64,000 nucleotides of DNA from Mycobacterium sp. Marseille-P9652 (GCF_902652685.1 NZ_CACRUY010000008.1:62001-126000); one strand, 5' to 3'; positions 35,583 through 44,774 are shown, counted from the stretch's first letter. The notes: generated by a model from the letters alone, not told the origin. Translations and numbers: made by a program.

Positions 35583-36937
35583 CGGGGCACCGTACCGGCG
35601 GGGGCGGTGAAGCCCAGATCGGCCATCGGCACGTCGATCGTGGTGTTGGTCTTCTGGATCGCGGGGACCAGGGCGTCGTAGGGGAGCCCGGCGAGGAACC
35701 CGTCGACGACCCGCTCGAAGTTGGAGATCAGCCCCTCGATGCGGCTGGACAGTCGCATGTACTCAAACCCCTTGGAGTGCAGGCCTTTCTGCTGCCTGGG
35801 CAGGTTGGCGAAGTCCTGGGCGGGGATGGGCGGCCAGCGCGGGTCGTCCGGCGCCATCGGCTCCGGTGGCGTCGGCTTGCCGGTGACCTGGTCGGGTGGG
35901 ATGCGGGTGAGCGACCAGATCTCGAACAGCGTCTCCTCGGGTCCCAGCGGGCGGATCCGGTACGACGAGGCGCTGCTGTACTGGGGGAGCAGGAAGTAGT
36001 GGGGGAACAGGAAATTGATTGCTTCGGTGATGCCGCGCCGCTCCAGCTCGTTGAGGTCGGGCATGTCGCAGCCGCAGGCCAGGTGCCAGGCGACGACAGC
36101 GTCGTTCAGCGCGTGCCGCCAGGCGGCCATCGCCGCCGCCGGGTCCGCCGGTAGCTCCATGGCCTGCAGGCCCTCGGCGATGCGGATGTCGTTTTCGTGG
36201 GTCATGCCCGCCATGCCCTCGCCGAGGGTGCGCATGAAGTACAGGTTCGTCTGGGCCAGCCCCGGTTTGGACGTCTTCGGCATCGAGGACGGCAGCAGCT
36301 GCGGGTGCGTCTGGGGGACGTGGTAGCCCTCCATGAAGGCCGCCGTGGCCAGCTTCCAGTTCACCGGCAGCCGGCACGCCTGCCACCACTCGACCCGCAG
36401 CGACTCCACCTTCCACTCGTCGTAGATGGAGGCGAACGGCTCGAAGCAGTCCCGCAGCGGCGGCGCGTCGGTGTCGAGGTTGATCCATGCGCACCCGCCC
36501 CAGAGCTCGCAGCGGACCGAAACCAGCCGCAGATCTTCGGAATTCAGGTTGTGCTCGTCGAACTCCTCGGGACGCAGGACGAAGGTGTTGCGGCCGTCGA
36601 TGCCCCAGCACCAGCCGTGGAAGGGGCATACGAAGGTGCGGCGGTTGCCGCCACCCTCCACCAGCTTGACCCCCCGGTGGCGGCAGGCGTTGTGGTAGGC
36701 GCGCACGGTGTCGGCGTCCAGCCGGACGACGATGATCGACTCGTCGAGGATCTCGTACTCGACGTAGTCGCCGGGCTTCGGGATTTCCTCCAGCCGGCAG
36801 GCCATCTGCCACACCCGCGGCCAGAGCATCTCGCACTCCGCGGCGTAGAACTCGGGGTCGTAGTAGCGCTGCTTGGGGATGCGGTCCGGGGTCTGGACCG
36901 CCCACGGCACCGGCAGCGGTGCCCAGTTCACATCCAT
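35579..36937 (-). CDS. Rieske non-heme iron oxygenase, alpha subunit
   Basis: This aromatic-ring-hydroxylating oxygenase large subunit has 452 residues. The N-terminal [2Fe-2S] Rieske site is CRHRGVKLVEGG followed by CPFHGWCW. The mononuclear iron site begins with EGYHVPQTHP, which supplies two His ligands. No beta subunit, ferredoxin or reductase is encoded next to it. The ATG at 36937 has an AGGAAGAG site about 5 bases upstream. It is coupled to the KstD-like gene, a pairing that recalls steroid ring opening (KshA/KstD), but it is longer than KshA and the cluster otherwise differs. Confidence 0.88.
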   Translation of the reverse strand: MDVNWAPLPVPWAVQTPDRIPKQRYYDPEFYAAECEMLWPRVWQMACRLEEIPKPGDYVEYEILDESIIVVRLDADTVRAYHNACRHRGVKLVEGGGNRRTFVCPFHGWCWGIDGRNTFVLRPEEFDEHNLNSEDLRLVSVRCELWGGCAWINLDTDAPPLRDCFEPFASIYDEWKVESLRVEWWQACRLPVNWKLATAAFMEGYHVPQTHPQLLPSSMPKTSKPGLAQTNLYFMRTLGEGMAGMTHENDIRIAEGLQAMELPADPAAAMAAWRHALNDAVVAWHLACGCDMPDLNELERRGITEAINFLFPHYFLLPQYSSASSYRIRPLGPEETLFEIWSLTRIPPDQVTGKPTPPEPMAPDDPRWPPIPAQDFANLPRQQKGLHSKGFEYMRLSSRIEGLISNFERVVDGFLAGLPYDALVPAIQKTNTTIDVPMADLGFTAPAGTVPR

Positions 36938-36950
36938 GGCTCTTCCTCGT

Positions 36951-38486
36951 TCAGACGATCCGGGACACGCGCCCCTGCCAATATCGTTCGCGCAGGCGCC
37001 GCTTGTACAGCTTTCCGTTCGGGTCCCGGGGCAACTCCGGGGTGAAGTCGACGGTGCGCGGGCACTTGTAGCCGGCCAGGTGAGCCCGGCAGTGCGCGAT
37101 GAGCTCGGCCTCGAGGTCGGGGCCCGCCGCCACGCCGTCCGCCGGTTGGACGACGGCCTTGACCTCCTCGCCGAACTCGTCGTTGGGGACGCCGAACACC
37201 GCGGCGTCGGCCAGCTTGGGGTGCATGACGAGCAGGTTCTCGACCTCCTGCGGGTAGATGTTGACCCCACCCGACACGATCATGAACGTCGAGCGGTCGG
37301 TGAGGTAGAGGTAGCCGTCGTCGTCGAGGTAGCCCATGTCGCCCAGCGAGCGCCAGCCGCGATCGTTGGCCACCGACGCGGTCTTGACCGGATCCTTGAA
37401 GTACTCGAAGTCGGGTCCACCCTCGAAGAACAACTCGCCAGGCTCGCCCGCGGGAAGCTCGGCCCCGTCCTCGCCCAGGACGTGCACGGCAGTCATCGGC
37501 CTGCCGACCGAGCCGGGGTGCGCCAGCCACTCCTCGGGCCCGATCGTCGTCCCCGCGAATCCCTCGGTGCCGCCGTAGTATTCGTGGATGATGGGCCCGA
37601 ACCAGTCCATCATCCGGTGCTTGACGTCCACCGGGCAGGGCGCGGCGGCGTGGATCACGCAGCGCAGGCTCGACACGTCGTAGCCCTCGCGGACGGCCTT
37701 GGGCAGCTTCAGCATCCGCACGAACATCGTGGGGACGAACTGCGCGTGCGTCACGCGGTGCGTTTCGATCAGCCGCAGCACGGTTTCGGCGTCGAACTTG
37801 CGCATCAGGATGGAGGCGGCGCCGACGCGGTTGACCGCCATCGTGTAGTTGACCCCCGCCGCGTGATACAGCGGGGCGGGGGAGAGGTACACGCTGTCGG
37901 AGCTCATGCCGTACTTGTGGACGAGCGCCATCTCCAGCACCGCCTGGGCCCACGAGCCGTTGCCGTCGACCGGCAGCGGCCGGCGAACGGCCTTGGGCCG
38001 CCCCGTGGTTCCCGACGAGTACAGCATCTCCGAGCCGTCCGAGTGCGGCGGCGGATCGCCGGCCGAGGCCAGCGCGTCCTCGTAGGTCCGCCACCCCGGC
38101 AGCCCGCCCCCGACCGCGACATGGAGCTTGACCCCCGAGTTGACCCGCAGGATGTGCTCCGCGAGTTCGGGCATCGACGCGTCGACGAAGACCGCGTGGG
38201 CGTCGGAGTCGTCGACGACGTAGGCGACCTCGTCCGGCGTGAAGTGGGTGTTGACCGCGGTGTAGTAGAGCCCGGAAAGTTGGCAGCCCCAGGTGATTTC
38301 GAAGAATTCGGGCCGGTTGGGCAGCACCAGGGCCACGCCGTCGCCGCGGCGCAGCCCCGCCTCGTGCAGGAGCGCCGCGGCCCGCAGGCTCCGCTCGTGC
38401 AGCGCCGAGTACGAGATGGTGTCGCCGTCCGCGATCACGAGAGCCACCGAGTCGGGGGCCGTCGCGGCGTGGTCGGCGATGTTCAT
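36951..38486 (-). CDS. Acyl-CoA synthetase (FadD-type AMP-binding enzyme)
   Basis: This ANL-superfamily ligase has 511 residues. The P-loop is YSSGTTGRPKAVRR, and the adenine motif is YYGGTEG. The hinge region is GDMGYLDDDGYLYLTDRS, and the catalytic Lys lies in the C-terminal PRDPNGKLYKRRLRE. It activates a carboxylic acid as acyl-AMP and then acyl-CoA. It sits in the middle of the minus-strand operon, 12 bases after the enoyl-CoA hydratase, and is the probable entry or re-activation step of the pathway. The chain or ring preference cannot be read from sequence. Confidence 0.9.
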   Translation of the reverse strand: MNIADHAATAPDSVALVIADGDTISYSALHERSLRAAALLHEAGLRRGDGVALVLPNRPEFFEITWGCQLSGLYYTAVNTHFTPDEVAYVVDDSDAHAVFVDASMPELAEHILRVNSGVKLHVAVGGGLPGWRTYEDALASAGDPPPHSDGSEMLYSSGTTGRPKAVRRPLPVDGNGSWAQAVLEMALVHKYGMSSDSVYLSPAPLYHAAGVNYTMAVNRVGAASILMRKFDAETVLRLIETHRVTHAQFVPTMFVRMLKLPKAVREGYDVSSLRCVIHAAAPCPVDVKHRMMDWFGPIIHEYYGGTEGFAGTTIGPEEWLAHPGSVGRPMTAVHVLGEDGAELPAGEPGELFFEGGPDFEYFKDPVKTASVANDRGWRSLGDMGYLDDDGYLYLTDRSTFMIVSGGVNIYPQEVENLLVMHPKLADAAVFGVPNDEFGEEVKAVVQPADGVAAGPDLEAELIAHCRAHLAGYKCPRTVDFTPELPRDPNGKLYKRRLRERYWQGRVSRIV

Positions 38487-38498
38487 TGGCGGACCGGC

Positions 38499-39371
38499 CT
38501 AACTGGTTGCGGCACCGTCGGTCTGGGAAGCCGCGGCCGCCTGGCGCCGCGCCTGCTCGGCCGGCAGCACCTTGTCCTTGAACACCGTCTGGATCAGCTC
38601 CTGCACGTCCCTGCTGATGGAGGCGAGCGCGACGAGGTCGTTGGAGCTCTGCCAGTGCACCCGCATGCCCATCAGCTCCCACGCGCGCTTGAGGTTGGCC
38701 TTGGTCGCCAGCAGCGTCGTCATCGGCGCCTGGGCGATGTGGCGGGCGATGGTCTCGACCCGGTCGGTCAGCTGTTCGCGCGGGACCACCTCGTTGATCA
38801 GGCCGTACTCCAGCGCCTTGTGGGCGTCGACGACCTCGGCGGTGTACAGGTAGTAGGCGGCTCGCCGCCAGTTCATGAAAACCCAGGGCTCGATGGAGCA
38901 TTCGCCCGACGGCATGCCGAACCCCTGCAGCGGCGGGTAGGAGAAGTAGGCGTCCTCCGACGCGATGACGATGTCGGTGGTCAGCCCGTAATGCGTGCCC
39001 CCGCCCACGCAGTAGCCGTGCACCTGCGCGATCGTCGGCTTGGAGAACTCCCACAGGTTGAGCACCGGCTTGACGAACAGGTCGGTCTGCGGCTTCCAGG
39101 GCGTGCCCATCACTTTCGCGCCCTCGACGAAGGCCGGGTAGTCGACCGCGTTGTTGCCGATCGCGTGTCCGGAGCAGAAGCCCTTGCCGTTGGCCTTGAG
39201 GATCACGACCTTGATGTCGTAGTCGCGGTCGGCGTCGAGCAGCGCCGCGTCGACCTCCTCGGCCAGCTTCTGGTCCTGGGCGTTGGCCTTCTCCGGCCAG
39301 TTCAGCGTGACACGCGCGATCGGGCCCTCCTTTTCGTAGATGATCCTCTCGCGGGTCTCGTTGAGGTCCAT
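38499..39371 (-). CDS. Enoyl-CoA hydratase/isomerase family protein
   Basis: This crotonase-fold protein has 290 residues. It shows VTLNWPEKANAQD, the first oxyanion loop GFCSGHAIG, and the second VHGYCVGGGTHYGLTTD. The C-terminus is Ala/Gln-rich. It is a close paralogue of the product at 32978-33826. Its place between the lipoyl protein and FadD in the operon suggests hydration or retro-aldol cleavage of a CoA intermediate made by these genes. Confidence 0.87.
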   Translation of the reverse strand: MDLNETRERIIYEKEGPIARVTLNWPEKANAQDQKLAEEVDAALLDADRDYDIKVVILKANGKGFCSGHAIGNNAVDYPAFVEGAKVMGTPWKPQTDLFVKPVLNLWEFSKPTIAQVHGYCVGGGTHYGLTTDIVIASEDAYFSYPPLQGFGMPSGECSIEPWVFMNWRRAAYYLYTAEVVDAHKALEYGLINEVVPREQLTDRVETIARHIAQAPMTTLLATKANLKRAWELMGMRVHWQSSNDLVALASISRDVQELIQTVFKDKVLPAEQARRQAAAASQTDGAATS

Positions 39372-39406
39372 TCGCTGCCCTTTCTCCGGTTACGTCGCTT
39401 GTCGAC

Positions 39407-39643
39407 TTATGAAGTGATGACGCCAATTTCGGCGCCGATGTCGTAGACGGTCCCGACCTGGCCGGTCCACTGCACGGTGCCCGATGCCCCGGCCTCGATC
39501 TCCTGCTCCACCTTCTCGGTGGCGATCACGTAGATGGGCGTCCCCTCGTCGACGTGCTCGCCGGCGTCGACGAGGAGCCCGGTCAGCTCGGCCTCGGAGA
39601 CGGCCACGGAAACCCGCGGGATGCGAATGACGAAGTCAGCCAT
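39407..39643 (-). CDS. Free-standing lipoyl (biotinyl/lipoyl-like) domain protein
   Basis: This 78-residue protein is a single lipoyl domain and nothing else. The swinging-arm lysine is K44 in IATEKVEQEI, at the tip of the expected hairpin, flanked by the Gly residues of GEHVDEGTP and GASGTVQW. It overlaps the E1-beta gene by 8 bases and follows E1-alpha/E1-beta, so it is the acyl acceptor of this 2-oxo acid dehydrogenase. E2 proteins normally add a peripheral-subunit-binding domain and a catalytic acyltransferase core of 230 residues or more; both are absent. No E3 gene is nearby. Confidence 0.85.
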   Translation of the reverse strand: MADFVIRIPRVSVAVSEAELTGLLVDAGEHVDEGTPIYVIATEKVEQEIEAGASGTVQWTGQVGTVYDIGAEIGVITS

Positions 39644-40634
39644 GGACCTTGGCCCTCTGGAGGGTGCTCAGCGCGGCGGCGACAATGCGCGACGGCGAGG
39701 GGTACACCTGCGCCTCGAGCGCAGGTGCGGCGGGGTTGGGAACGAACCGGGCGCCGACGCGTTCGATGGGCGCGGCCAGCTCGCCGAACAACTCGGCCTG
39801 CAATATCGCGGCGATTTCGGCCCCGGGACCGGCGAACTGGACGGCGTCGTGCACGACGACGACGCGCCCTGTGCGGCGGGCGGATTCGACGATGGTGTCG
39901 ACGTCGAGGGGCACGAGGGTGCGCAGGTCGACCACCTCGGCGCTGACCTGTTGCTCCTGGAGGGTGGCCGCCGCCGCCAGCGCGTCGTGCACGCTGCGCC
40001 CGTAGGCGATCAGGGTCACGTCGGTGCCGGGCCTCTTGACGTCGGCCTGCCCCAACGGGATCGAGAACCCGGGTTCGAGCGGGACCGGACCCTTTTTGCT
40101 CTGCAGGCGGATCGTCTCGACGAACAGGCAGGGGTCCTCGTCGAAGATCGCCGCGGTCAGCAGGCCTTTGGCGTCACGCGGCGTGGCGGGCACGATCACC
40201 TTCATGCCGGGGATGTGCATGAACCACGCCTCCAGGCTCTGGGAGTGCGTGGCGCCCGTCGCCAGCCCCCCGTAGACCTGGGTGCGGATGGTGATCGGTG
40301 CCGTCGTGCGGCCCGCGGTCATGAACCGTAGCTTGGCGGCGTTGTTGATCAGCTGGTCGGCGGCGATGCCGATGAAGTCCATGATCATGATCTCGGCCAC
40401 CGGCAGCATGCCGTCGATCGCCGCCCCGATGGCGGCGCCCACGATCGCGGCCTCCGAGATGGGCGTGTCGAGCACCCGTTCGTGGCCGTATTTCGTCGAC
40501 AGGCCGGCGGTGGGTCCCGACGCGCCGGGGTCGGCGATGTCCTCACCGAGCAGGAACACCCGCTCGTCGGCCGCCAGGGCCTCGTCCAGTGCGAGGTTCA
40601 GCGCCTCGCGCATCGTCATTTCTTTTTCGTCCAT
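39636..40634 (-). CDS. 2-oxo acid dehydrogenase E1 component, beta subunit (transketolase-like)
   Basis: This E1-beta-type protein has 332 residues and is of the PDH/BCKDH/acetoin dehydrogenase class. Typical segments are MREALNLALDEAL, FLLGEDIADPG, TPISEAAIVGAAIGAA, FIGIAADQLINNAAK and the C-terminal transketolase domain starting GTDVTLIAYG. It pairs with the adjacent E1-alpha to form the thiamine-diphosphate heterotetramer. The ATG at 40634 is preceded by a GTG at 40637 directly after the E1-alpha stop. The reaction is decarboxylation of a 2-oxo acid (or cleavage of an acetoin-like compound) and acyl transfer to lipoyl. Confidence 0.9.
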   Translation of the reverse strand: MDEKEMTMREALNLALDEALAADERVFLLGEDIADPGASGPTAGLSTKYGHERVLDTPISEAAIVGAAIGAAIDGMLPVAEIMIMDFIGIAADQLINNAAKLRFMTAGRTTAPITIRTQVYGGLATGATHSQSLEAWFMHIPGMKVIVPATPRDAKGLLTAAIFDEDPCLFVETIRLQSKKGPVPLEPGFSIPLGQADVKRPGTDVTLIAYGRSVHDALAAAATLQEQQVSAEVVDLRTLVPLDVDTIVESARRTGRVVVVHDAVQFAGPGAEIAAILQAELFGELAAPIERVGARFVPNPAAPALEAQVYPSPSRIVAAALSTLQRAKVHG

Positions 40635-40637
40635 CAC

Positions 40638-41627
40638 TCACACCGGAAACTTGATCGGAGTGGCATACACGTCGCGGTCGAGTTCGTCGGCGGCCGGGGC
40701 ATCCGCGGCCATCACCGCGGCCAGGGCGCTTTCCACAGCGGTCAGCGCCTCCGCCTCGATGCGGTCGAGTTCGTCTGCGCCGCAGATCCCCGCCTGGGCG
40801 AGGTGGTCACGGAACCGCGGCACCGGGTCGGCCGCCATCGCCTCGGCAAGTTGATCCTTGGGAATGTAGGGCATGCGGTCGCCGAAGTAGTGGCCGCGGA
40901 AGCGGAAGGTTTCGCACTCGAGCAACGTCGGGCCGCCCCCGGCCCGCGCCCGCTCCAGCGCGGCTTCCAGCGCGGTCTTGACCGCCAGCGGATCGTTGCC
41001 GTCGACGCGGACGCCCGGCATGCCGTATCCCGCCGCCCGCTCGGCCACGTGCTCGAGTTTCATGGTGTCCGTCGTCGGCGTCATCTCCGCGTAGCGGTTG
41101 TTCTGGCACACGAAAACCGTTGGGAGGCACCACAAAGCGGCCATGTTGGCCGCCTCGTGGAACGACCCGGTGTTGGTGGCGCCGTCGCCGAAGCTGACCA
41201 CCGTGACGCGGTCGAGGCCCTTGCGTCGGGCGGCCATGGCCAGTCCGACCGCCACGGGCGGTCCGGCCCCGACGATTCCGGTGGACAGCATGACGCCCTT
41301 CGCTGGGTTCGCGATGTGCATGGTGCCGCCCTTGCCGCGGCTCGCGCCGACGGTGCGACCCATCATCTCGCCGTAGATCTCTTCCAGCGGAACACCCTTG
41401 CCGATGAGGTCGTGCAGGCCGCGGTACGTGGTGACCAACTGGTCGTCGGGTCGCAGGCACACACCCATCGCGGCGGCGATGGCCTCCTGGCCGCGCGACG
41501 GCCAGTAGACGCACATGAACTCGCCGGTCCCGATGCCCTTGGACAGCCGGTCGTCGGCCGCCTTCATGAGCACCATCAGTTCGTACAGGCGGCGCTCGAC
41601 GCCCCTCCCCGAATCCCGTTCGCTCAC
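40638..41627 (-). CDS. Thiamine-dependent 2-oxo acid dehydrogenase E1 component, alpha subunit
   Basis: This E1-alpha protein has 329 residues and carries the thiamine diphosphate motif GDGATNTGSFHEAANMA, with QNNRYAEMTP following. The N-terminus includes VYWPSRGQEAIAAAMG and TTYRGLHDLIGKG, and the regulatory-loop region is GASRGKGGTMHIA. It resembles acetoin-dehydrogenase-type E1-alpha rather than the single-chain AceE of mycobacterial PDH. The GTG at 41627 is 8 bases after the SDR stop; the exact start is uncertain because a good SD is not clear. It abuts E1-beta without a gap. Confidence 0.88.
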   Translation of the reverse strand: MSERDSGRGVERRLYELMVLMKAADDRLSKGIGTGEFMCVYWPSRGQEAIAAAMGVCLRPDDQLVTTYRGLHDLIGKGVPLEEIYGEMMGRTVGASRGKGGTMHIANPAKGVMLSTGIVGAGPPVAVGLAMAARRKGLDRVTVVSFGDGATNTGSFHEAANMAALWCLPTVFVCQNNRYAEMTPTTDTMKLEHVAERAAGYGMPGVRVDGNDPLAVKTALEAALERARAGGGPTLLECETFRFRGHYFGDRMPYIPKDQLAEAMAADPVPRFRDHLAQAGICGADELDRIEAEALTAVESALAAVMAADAPAADELDRDVYATPIKFPV

Positions 41628-41635
41628 AGCGCCGC

Positions 41636-42499
41636 TCAGCCCCCCGACCACGGCTTCACCTTGAGGAAGCCGCCGGCGTCGACACGCAGCTGCTGGCCGG
41701 TGATGTAGCGCGCCGCGTCCGAGGCCAGGAAGAGGACGGCCTCGCTGATGTCCTCGGGTTCGACGTAGGGGATGGGCATCGCCTGCACCACCGGGAAGAC
41801 CGGCTCGGCGTCCGCGCGCGTCGGCTCCTTCAGGTCGGGCCGGAAGGCCCGGTACATCGGCTCGCTGTGCAGCATGTCGGTGTTGACATTGGTCGGATGG
41901 ACCGCGTTCATGCGGATGGAGAACGGCGCCAGGGCCAGGGCGAAGTCGTTGACATAGTGCGCGGCAGCGATTTTCGCGAACGCATAGCCGGCGCCGCCCG
42001 GACCACCGTCGATGCCGGTGGTGTTCATCGACGACATGAACGCCGCGTTCGACCCGATCACGATGATCGACGCGCCCGCCTGGAGATGCTTCAGGCTCGC
42101 GTGCACCAGGTTGAGGACGCCGACCAGGTCCACGTCGACGGCGTCGGCGAACGCCTGCGGCGGCAGTCCGGCGGTGAGCGGGCAGATGCCGGCGTTCGCG
42201 ACCACGATGTCGAGGTGGCCGAACTCGGCCACGCCCGCCTCGATCGCGGCGCCCAGGGCCACGCGGTCGCGGACGTCGGCGATGGCCGTGTACGCGCGCT
42301 GGCCCTCCTTCTCGACCAGCCGCGCCGTCTCGTCGAGGTCTTCCGGCCGGGCGAGCGGGTATCGGTTGGTTTCGATGTCCGCGCACAGATCCACGGCGAT
42401 GATGTCGGCGCCCTCGGCGGCCAGCATCCTTGCGTGGGAGCGCCCCTGACCGCGGGCCGCCCCGCTGATCACGGCGACCTTACCCGTCACCCTGCCCAT
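41636..42499 (-). CDS. Mycofactocin-type SDR family oxidoreductase
   Basis: This short-chain dehydrogenase has 287 residues, with the loop SGAARGQGRSHARM typical of mycofactocin-linked SDRs, the long insert after IAVDLC, the Ser near IGSNAAF and the pair Y and K in YAFAK. The C-terminal PVVQAMPIPYVEPEDISEAV is closely similar to that of the SDR at 11662-12498, so the two pathways use related enzymes. The ATG at 42499 has GGAGG 8 bases upstream. It is the first gene of the eight-gene minus-strand operon. Confidence 0.87.
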   Translation of the reverse strand: MGRVTGKVAVISGAARGQGRSHARMLAAEGADIIAVDLCADIETNRYPLARPEDLDETARLVEKEGQRAYTAIADVRDRVALGAAIEAGVAEFGHLDIVVANAGICPLTAGLPPQAFADAVDVDLVGVLNLVHASLKHLQAGASIIVIGSNAAFMSSMNTTGIDGGPGGAGYAFAKIAAAHYVNDFALALAPFSIRMNAVHPTNVNTDMLHSEPMYRAFRPDLKEPTRADAEPVFPVVQAMPIPYVEPEDISEAVLFLASDAARYITGQQLRVDAGGFLKVKPWSGG

Positions 42500-42718
42500 G
42501 GTCCGTCCTCCGTCATCGTGGCCGAATCTCAATCATGTTGCTGCTCAGGATCATTCGCCACGGCACCGGGCCGCCGCACCGGAGACCGGGCTCGTCCAAT
42601 GGTCGGCTCCATCGCATCTCTTCCGCGAACACACTGCGCGTGGCTGCGGCCGGGCTATCGATATCCCTTAGAGTAGCTAGAATACTTAAAATAGCAAGAA
42701 AGGCCCGAGGGGGTGGCG
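42500..42718. promoter_or_regulatory. Divergent promoter region of the 33-44 kb catabolic cluster
   Basis: This 219-base gap lies between the minus-strand operon and the CaiB gene. The 55 bases before the CaiB start are strikingly AT-rich, with CCCTTAGAGTAGCTAGAATA then CTTAAAATAG. AGTA and TACT form an imperfect inverted repeat, and TAGAAT or TAAAAT suit a -10 box for the plus strand. No regulator gene adjoins it, so control is probably exerted in trans. Confidence 0.4.
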
Positions 42719-43939
42719 ATGCCCGGTGTCCTGCAGGGTGTCCGTGTTGTCGAACTGGCGTCGTGGACCTACGTCCCGTCGGCCGGCGCCGCGCTGGCGG
42801 ATTGGGGCGCCGACGTGATCAAGGTGGAAGGGGTCGCCTCGGGCGATCCCGGACGGGCGCTGGTGGTCGGCGGTTTCACGCGCGAGGCGGCCCGGCCGGA
42901 CGCCGACTTCATCCTCGAGCTCGGCAACCGGGGCAAGCGCAGCATCGCCGTCGACATCAAGTCCGAGGCGGGCCGCGAGTTCTTCGGCAGGCTGCTGGCC
43001 AGTGCCGACGTGTTCCTCACGAACTGGCTGCCCGGCGCGCTGGAGCGGGCGAGGCTGACGGTCGAGGACATCCGCTCCTTCAACCCCGACATCATCATCG
43101 CCCGCGGCACCGGGCTGGGCGTGCGCGGACCGGACCGGGACCGCGGCGGATTCGACGCGGCCACCTACCTGGCCCGGGGCGGCGTGGCGTACACGCTGAC
43201 GCCGTTCGGCTCGGAGACGCCGGCCGTCCAGGGGCCGGCTTTCGGCGACCTGCAGGGCGGGGCGACGCTGGCCGGCGGCGTGTGCGCCGCCCTGTTCCAC
43301 CGGGAACGCACCGGCAAGGCGACGATCGTCGACTCCTCCCTGCTGGCGCAGGCGATGTGGGCCATCGCGCCGTCGATCTGCGCGGCCGACTTCTTCGGCA
43401 TCGACGGTATCCCGGGGGCGCCGCCCGGGCTGGCGATCAACCCCTTGGTCAACAGGTACAAGACCAAAGACGGCAGATGGATCCAGCTCGTCTTCCTCCA
43501 GCCCGACAAGTTCTGGGCCGGCTTCTGCCACCGCATGGGGTTGCCGGAGCTGGCGACCGACGAGCGGTTCGTGCCGTCGAGCAACCTGATCGCCAATGCG
43601 GCGGAGGCGACCGCCATCTTCAACGACGCGTTCGCCGCCCACGACCTCGCGCACTGGCAGAAGGTTCTCGAGGACGAGCCGGGGGTCTGGGGTGCGCTGG
43701 CGACACCGCGGGAGACGCTCAACGACCCGCAGGTCGAGCCCAACGGGTACGTGGTGACCAACGTCGACGACCACGGCGAGAAGTACCGGCTCGTCGCCGC
43801 GCCCGTCCAATTCGACGAGACGCCGCCCGCCCCTGCGCGGGCCCCGGAGCACGGCCAGCACACGGAGGAAGTGCTGCTCGAGCTCGCGGTCGACTGGGAC
43901 GACATCGCCCGCGCGAAGGATCTCGGGGCGATACTGTAA
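42719..43939 (+). CDS. CaiB/BaiF family CoA-transferase
   Basis: This single-domain family III CoA-transferase has 406 residues. Marks are GVRVVELASWTYVPSAG, LADWGADVIKVEG, the SIAVDIKSEAGRE strand and the catalytic Asp in FGDLQGGATLAGG. It transfers CoA between carboxylates by way of an aspartyl-CoA thioester. I prefer the ATG at 42719, 5 bases after a GAGGGGG site, to the GTG at 42713. It is divergent from the eight-gene operon and probably feeds the same pathway by activating a substrate with CoA from an intermediate. Confidence 0.88.
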   Translation: MPGVLQGVRVVELASWTYVPSAGAALADWGADVIKVEGVASGDPGRALVVGGFTREAARPDADFILELGNRGKRSIAVDIKSEAGREFFGRLLASADVFLTNWLPGALERARLTVEDIRSFNPDIIIARGTGLGVRGPDRDRGGFDAATYLARGGVAYTLTPFGSETPAVQGPAFGDLQGGATLAGGVCAALFHRERTGKATIVDSSLLAQAMWAIAPSICAADFFGIDGIPGAPPGLAINPLVNRYKTKDGRWIQLVFLQPDKFWAGFCHRMGLPELATDERFVPSSNLIANAAEATAIFNDAFAAHDLAHWQKVLEDEPGVWGALATPRETLNDPQVEPNGYVVTNVDDHGEKYRLVAAPVQFDETPPAPARAPEHGQHTEEVLLELAVDWDDIARAKDLGAIL

Positions 43940-44314
<375 letters not shown>

Positions 44315-44354
44315 GGCGGGCGCCGCAGAATCCGAGCACAAAGGAGTAGTCGCC

Positions 44355-44774
44355 ATGGAACTGGGAATCTCGACGTCGCTGCACAGTTCGTTCGAGGAGG
44401 CCGTCGCGCGCACCCGTGCGGCGCTCGCGGAGCAGGGTTTCGGCGTGCTGACCGAGATCGACGTCAAGGCCACGCTGAAGGCCAAGCTCGGCCACGACAT
44501 GGAGGACTACCTGATCCTCGGCGCCTGCAATCCGCCGCTGGCGCACCGCGCGATCGACGCGAACCGCCAGATCGGGCTCCTGCTGCCGTGCAACGTGGTG
44601 GTGCGCAGCGACCCCGACCACGCCGGCACGGTGCTGGTCGAGGCGATGAACCCCGCGATGCTCGTGGAGGTGACGGGCGAGCCGGCACTGCGCCCGATCT
44701 CCGAGGAGGTCACCGGCAAGCTGCGGGCGGCCATCGACTCGCTCGGCCGCAGCGCCGCGGTGGCGGGCGCGTAG
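44355..44774 (+). CDS. DUF302 domain protein
   Basis: This 139-residue protein is a stand-alone DUF302 domain. It begins with the family strand GISTSLHSSFEEAVARTRAAL, continues with GFGVLTEIDVKATLKAKLG and has the single Cys of LILGACNPPLAHRAI. The second half contains LLLPCNVVVR with another Cys. AAGGAG lies about 9 bases before the ATG. DUF302 proteins often sit beside CsoR/CstR repressors, rhodaneses or oxidised-sulfur enzymes, so a role in handling reactive sulfur or metal is inferred. The biochemical activity is not known. Confidence 0.83.
   Translation: MELGISTSLHSSFEEAVARTRAALAEQGFGVLTEIDVKATLKAKLGHDMEDYLILGACNPPLAHRAIDANRQIGLLLPCNVVVRSDPDHAGTVLVEAMNPAMLVEVTGEPALRPISEEVTGKLRAAIDSLGRSAAVAGA

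Noticed and set aside
36873-39446. An 857-codon plus-strand frame opposite FadD and the enoyl-CoA hydratase
   Set aside because: The minus-strand genes have complete family motifs. The plus-strand translation has none.
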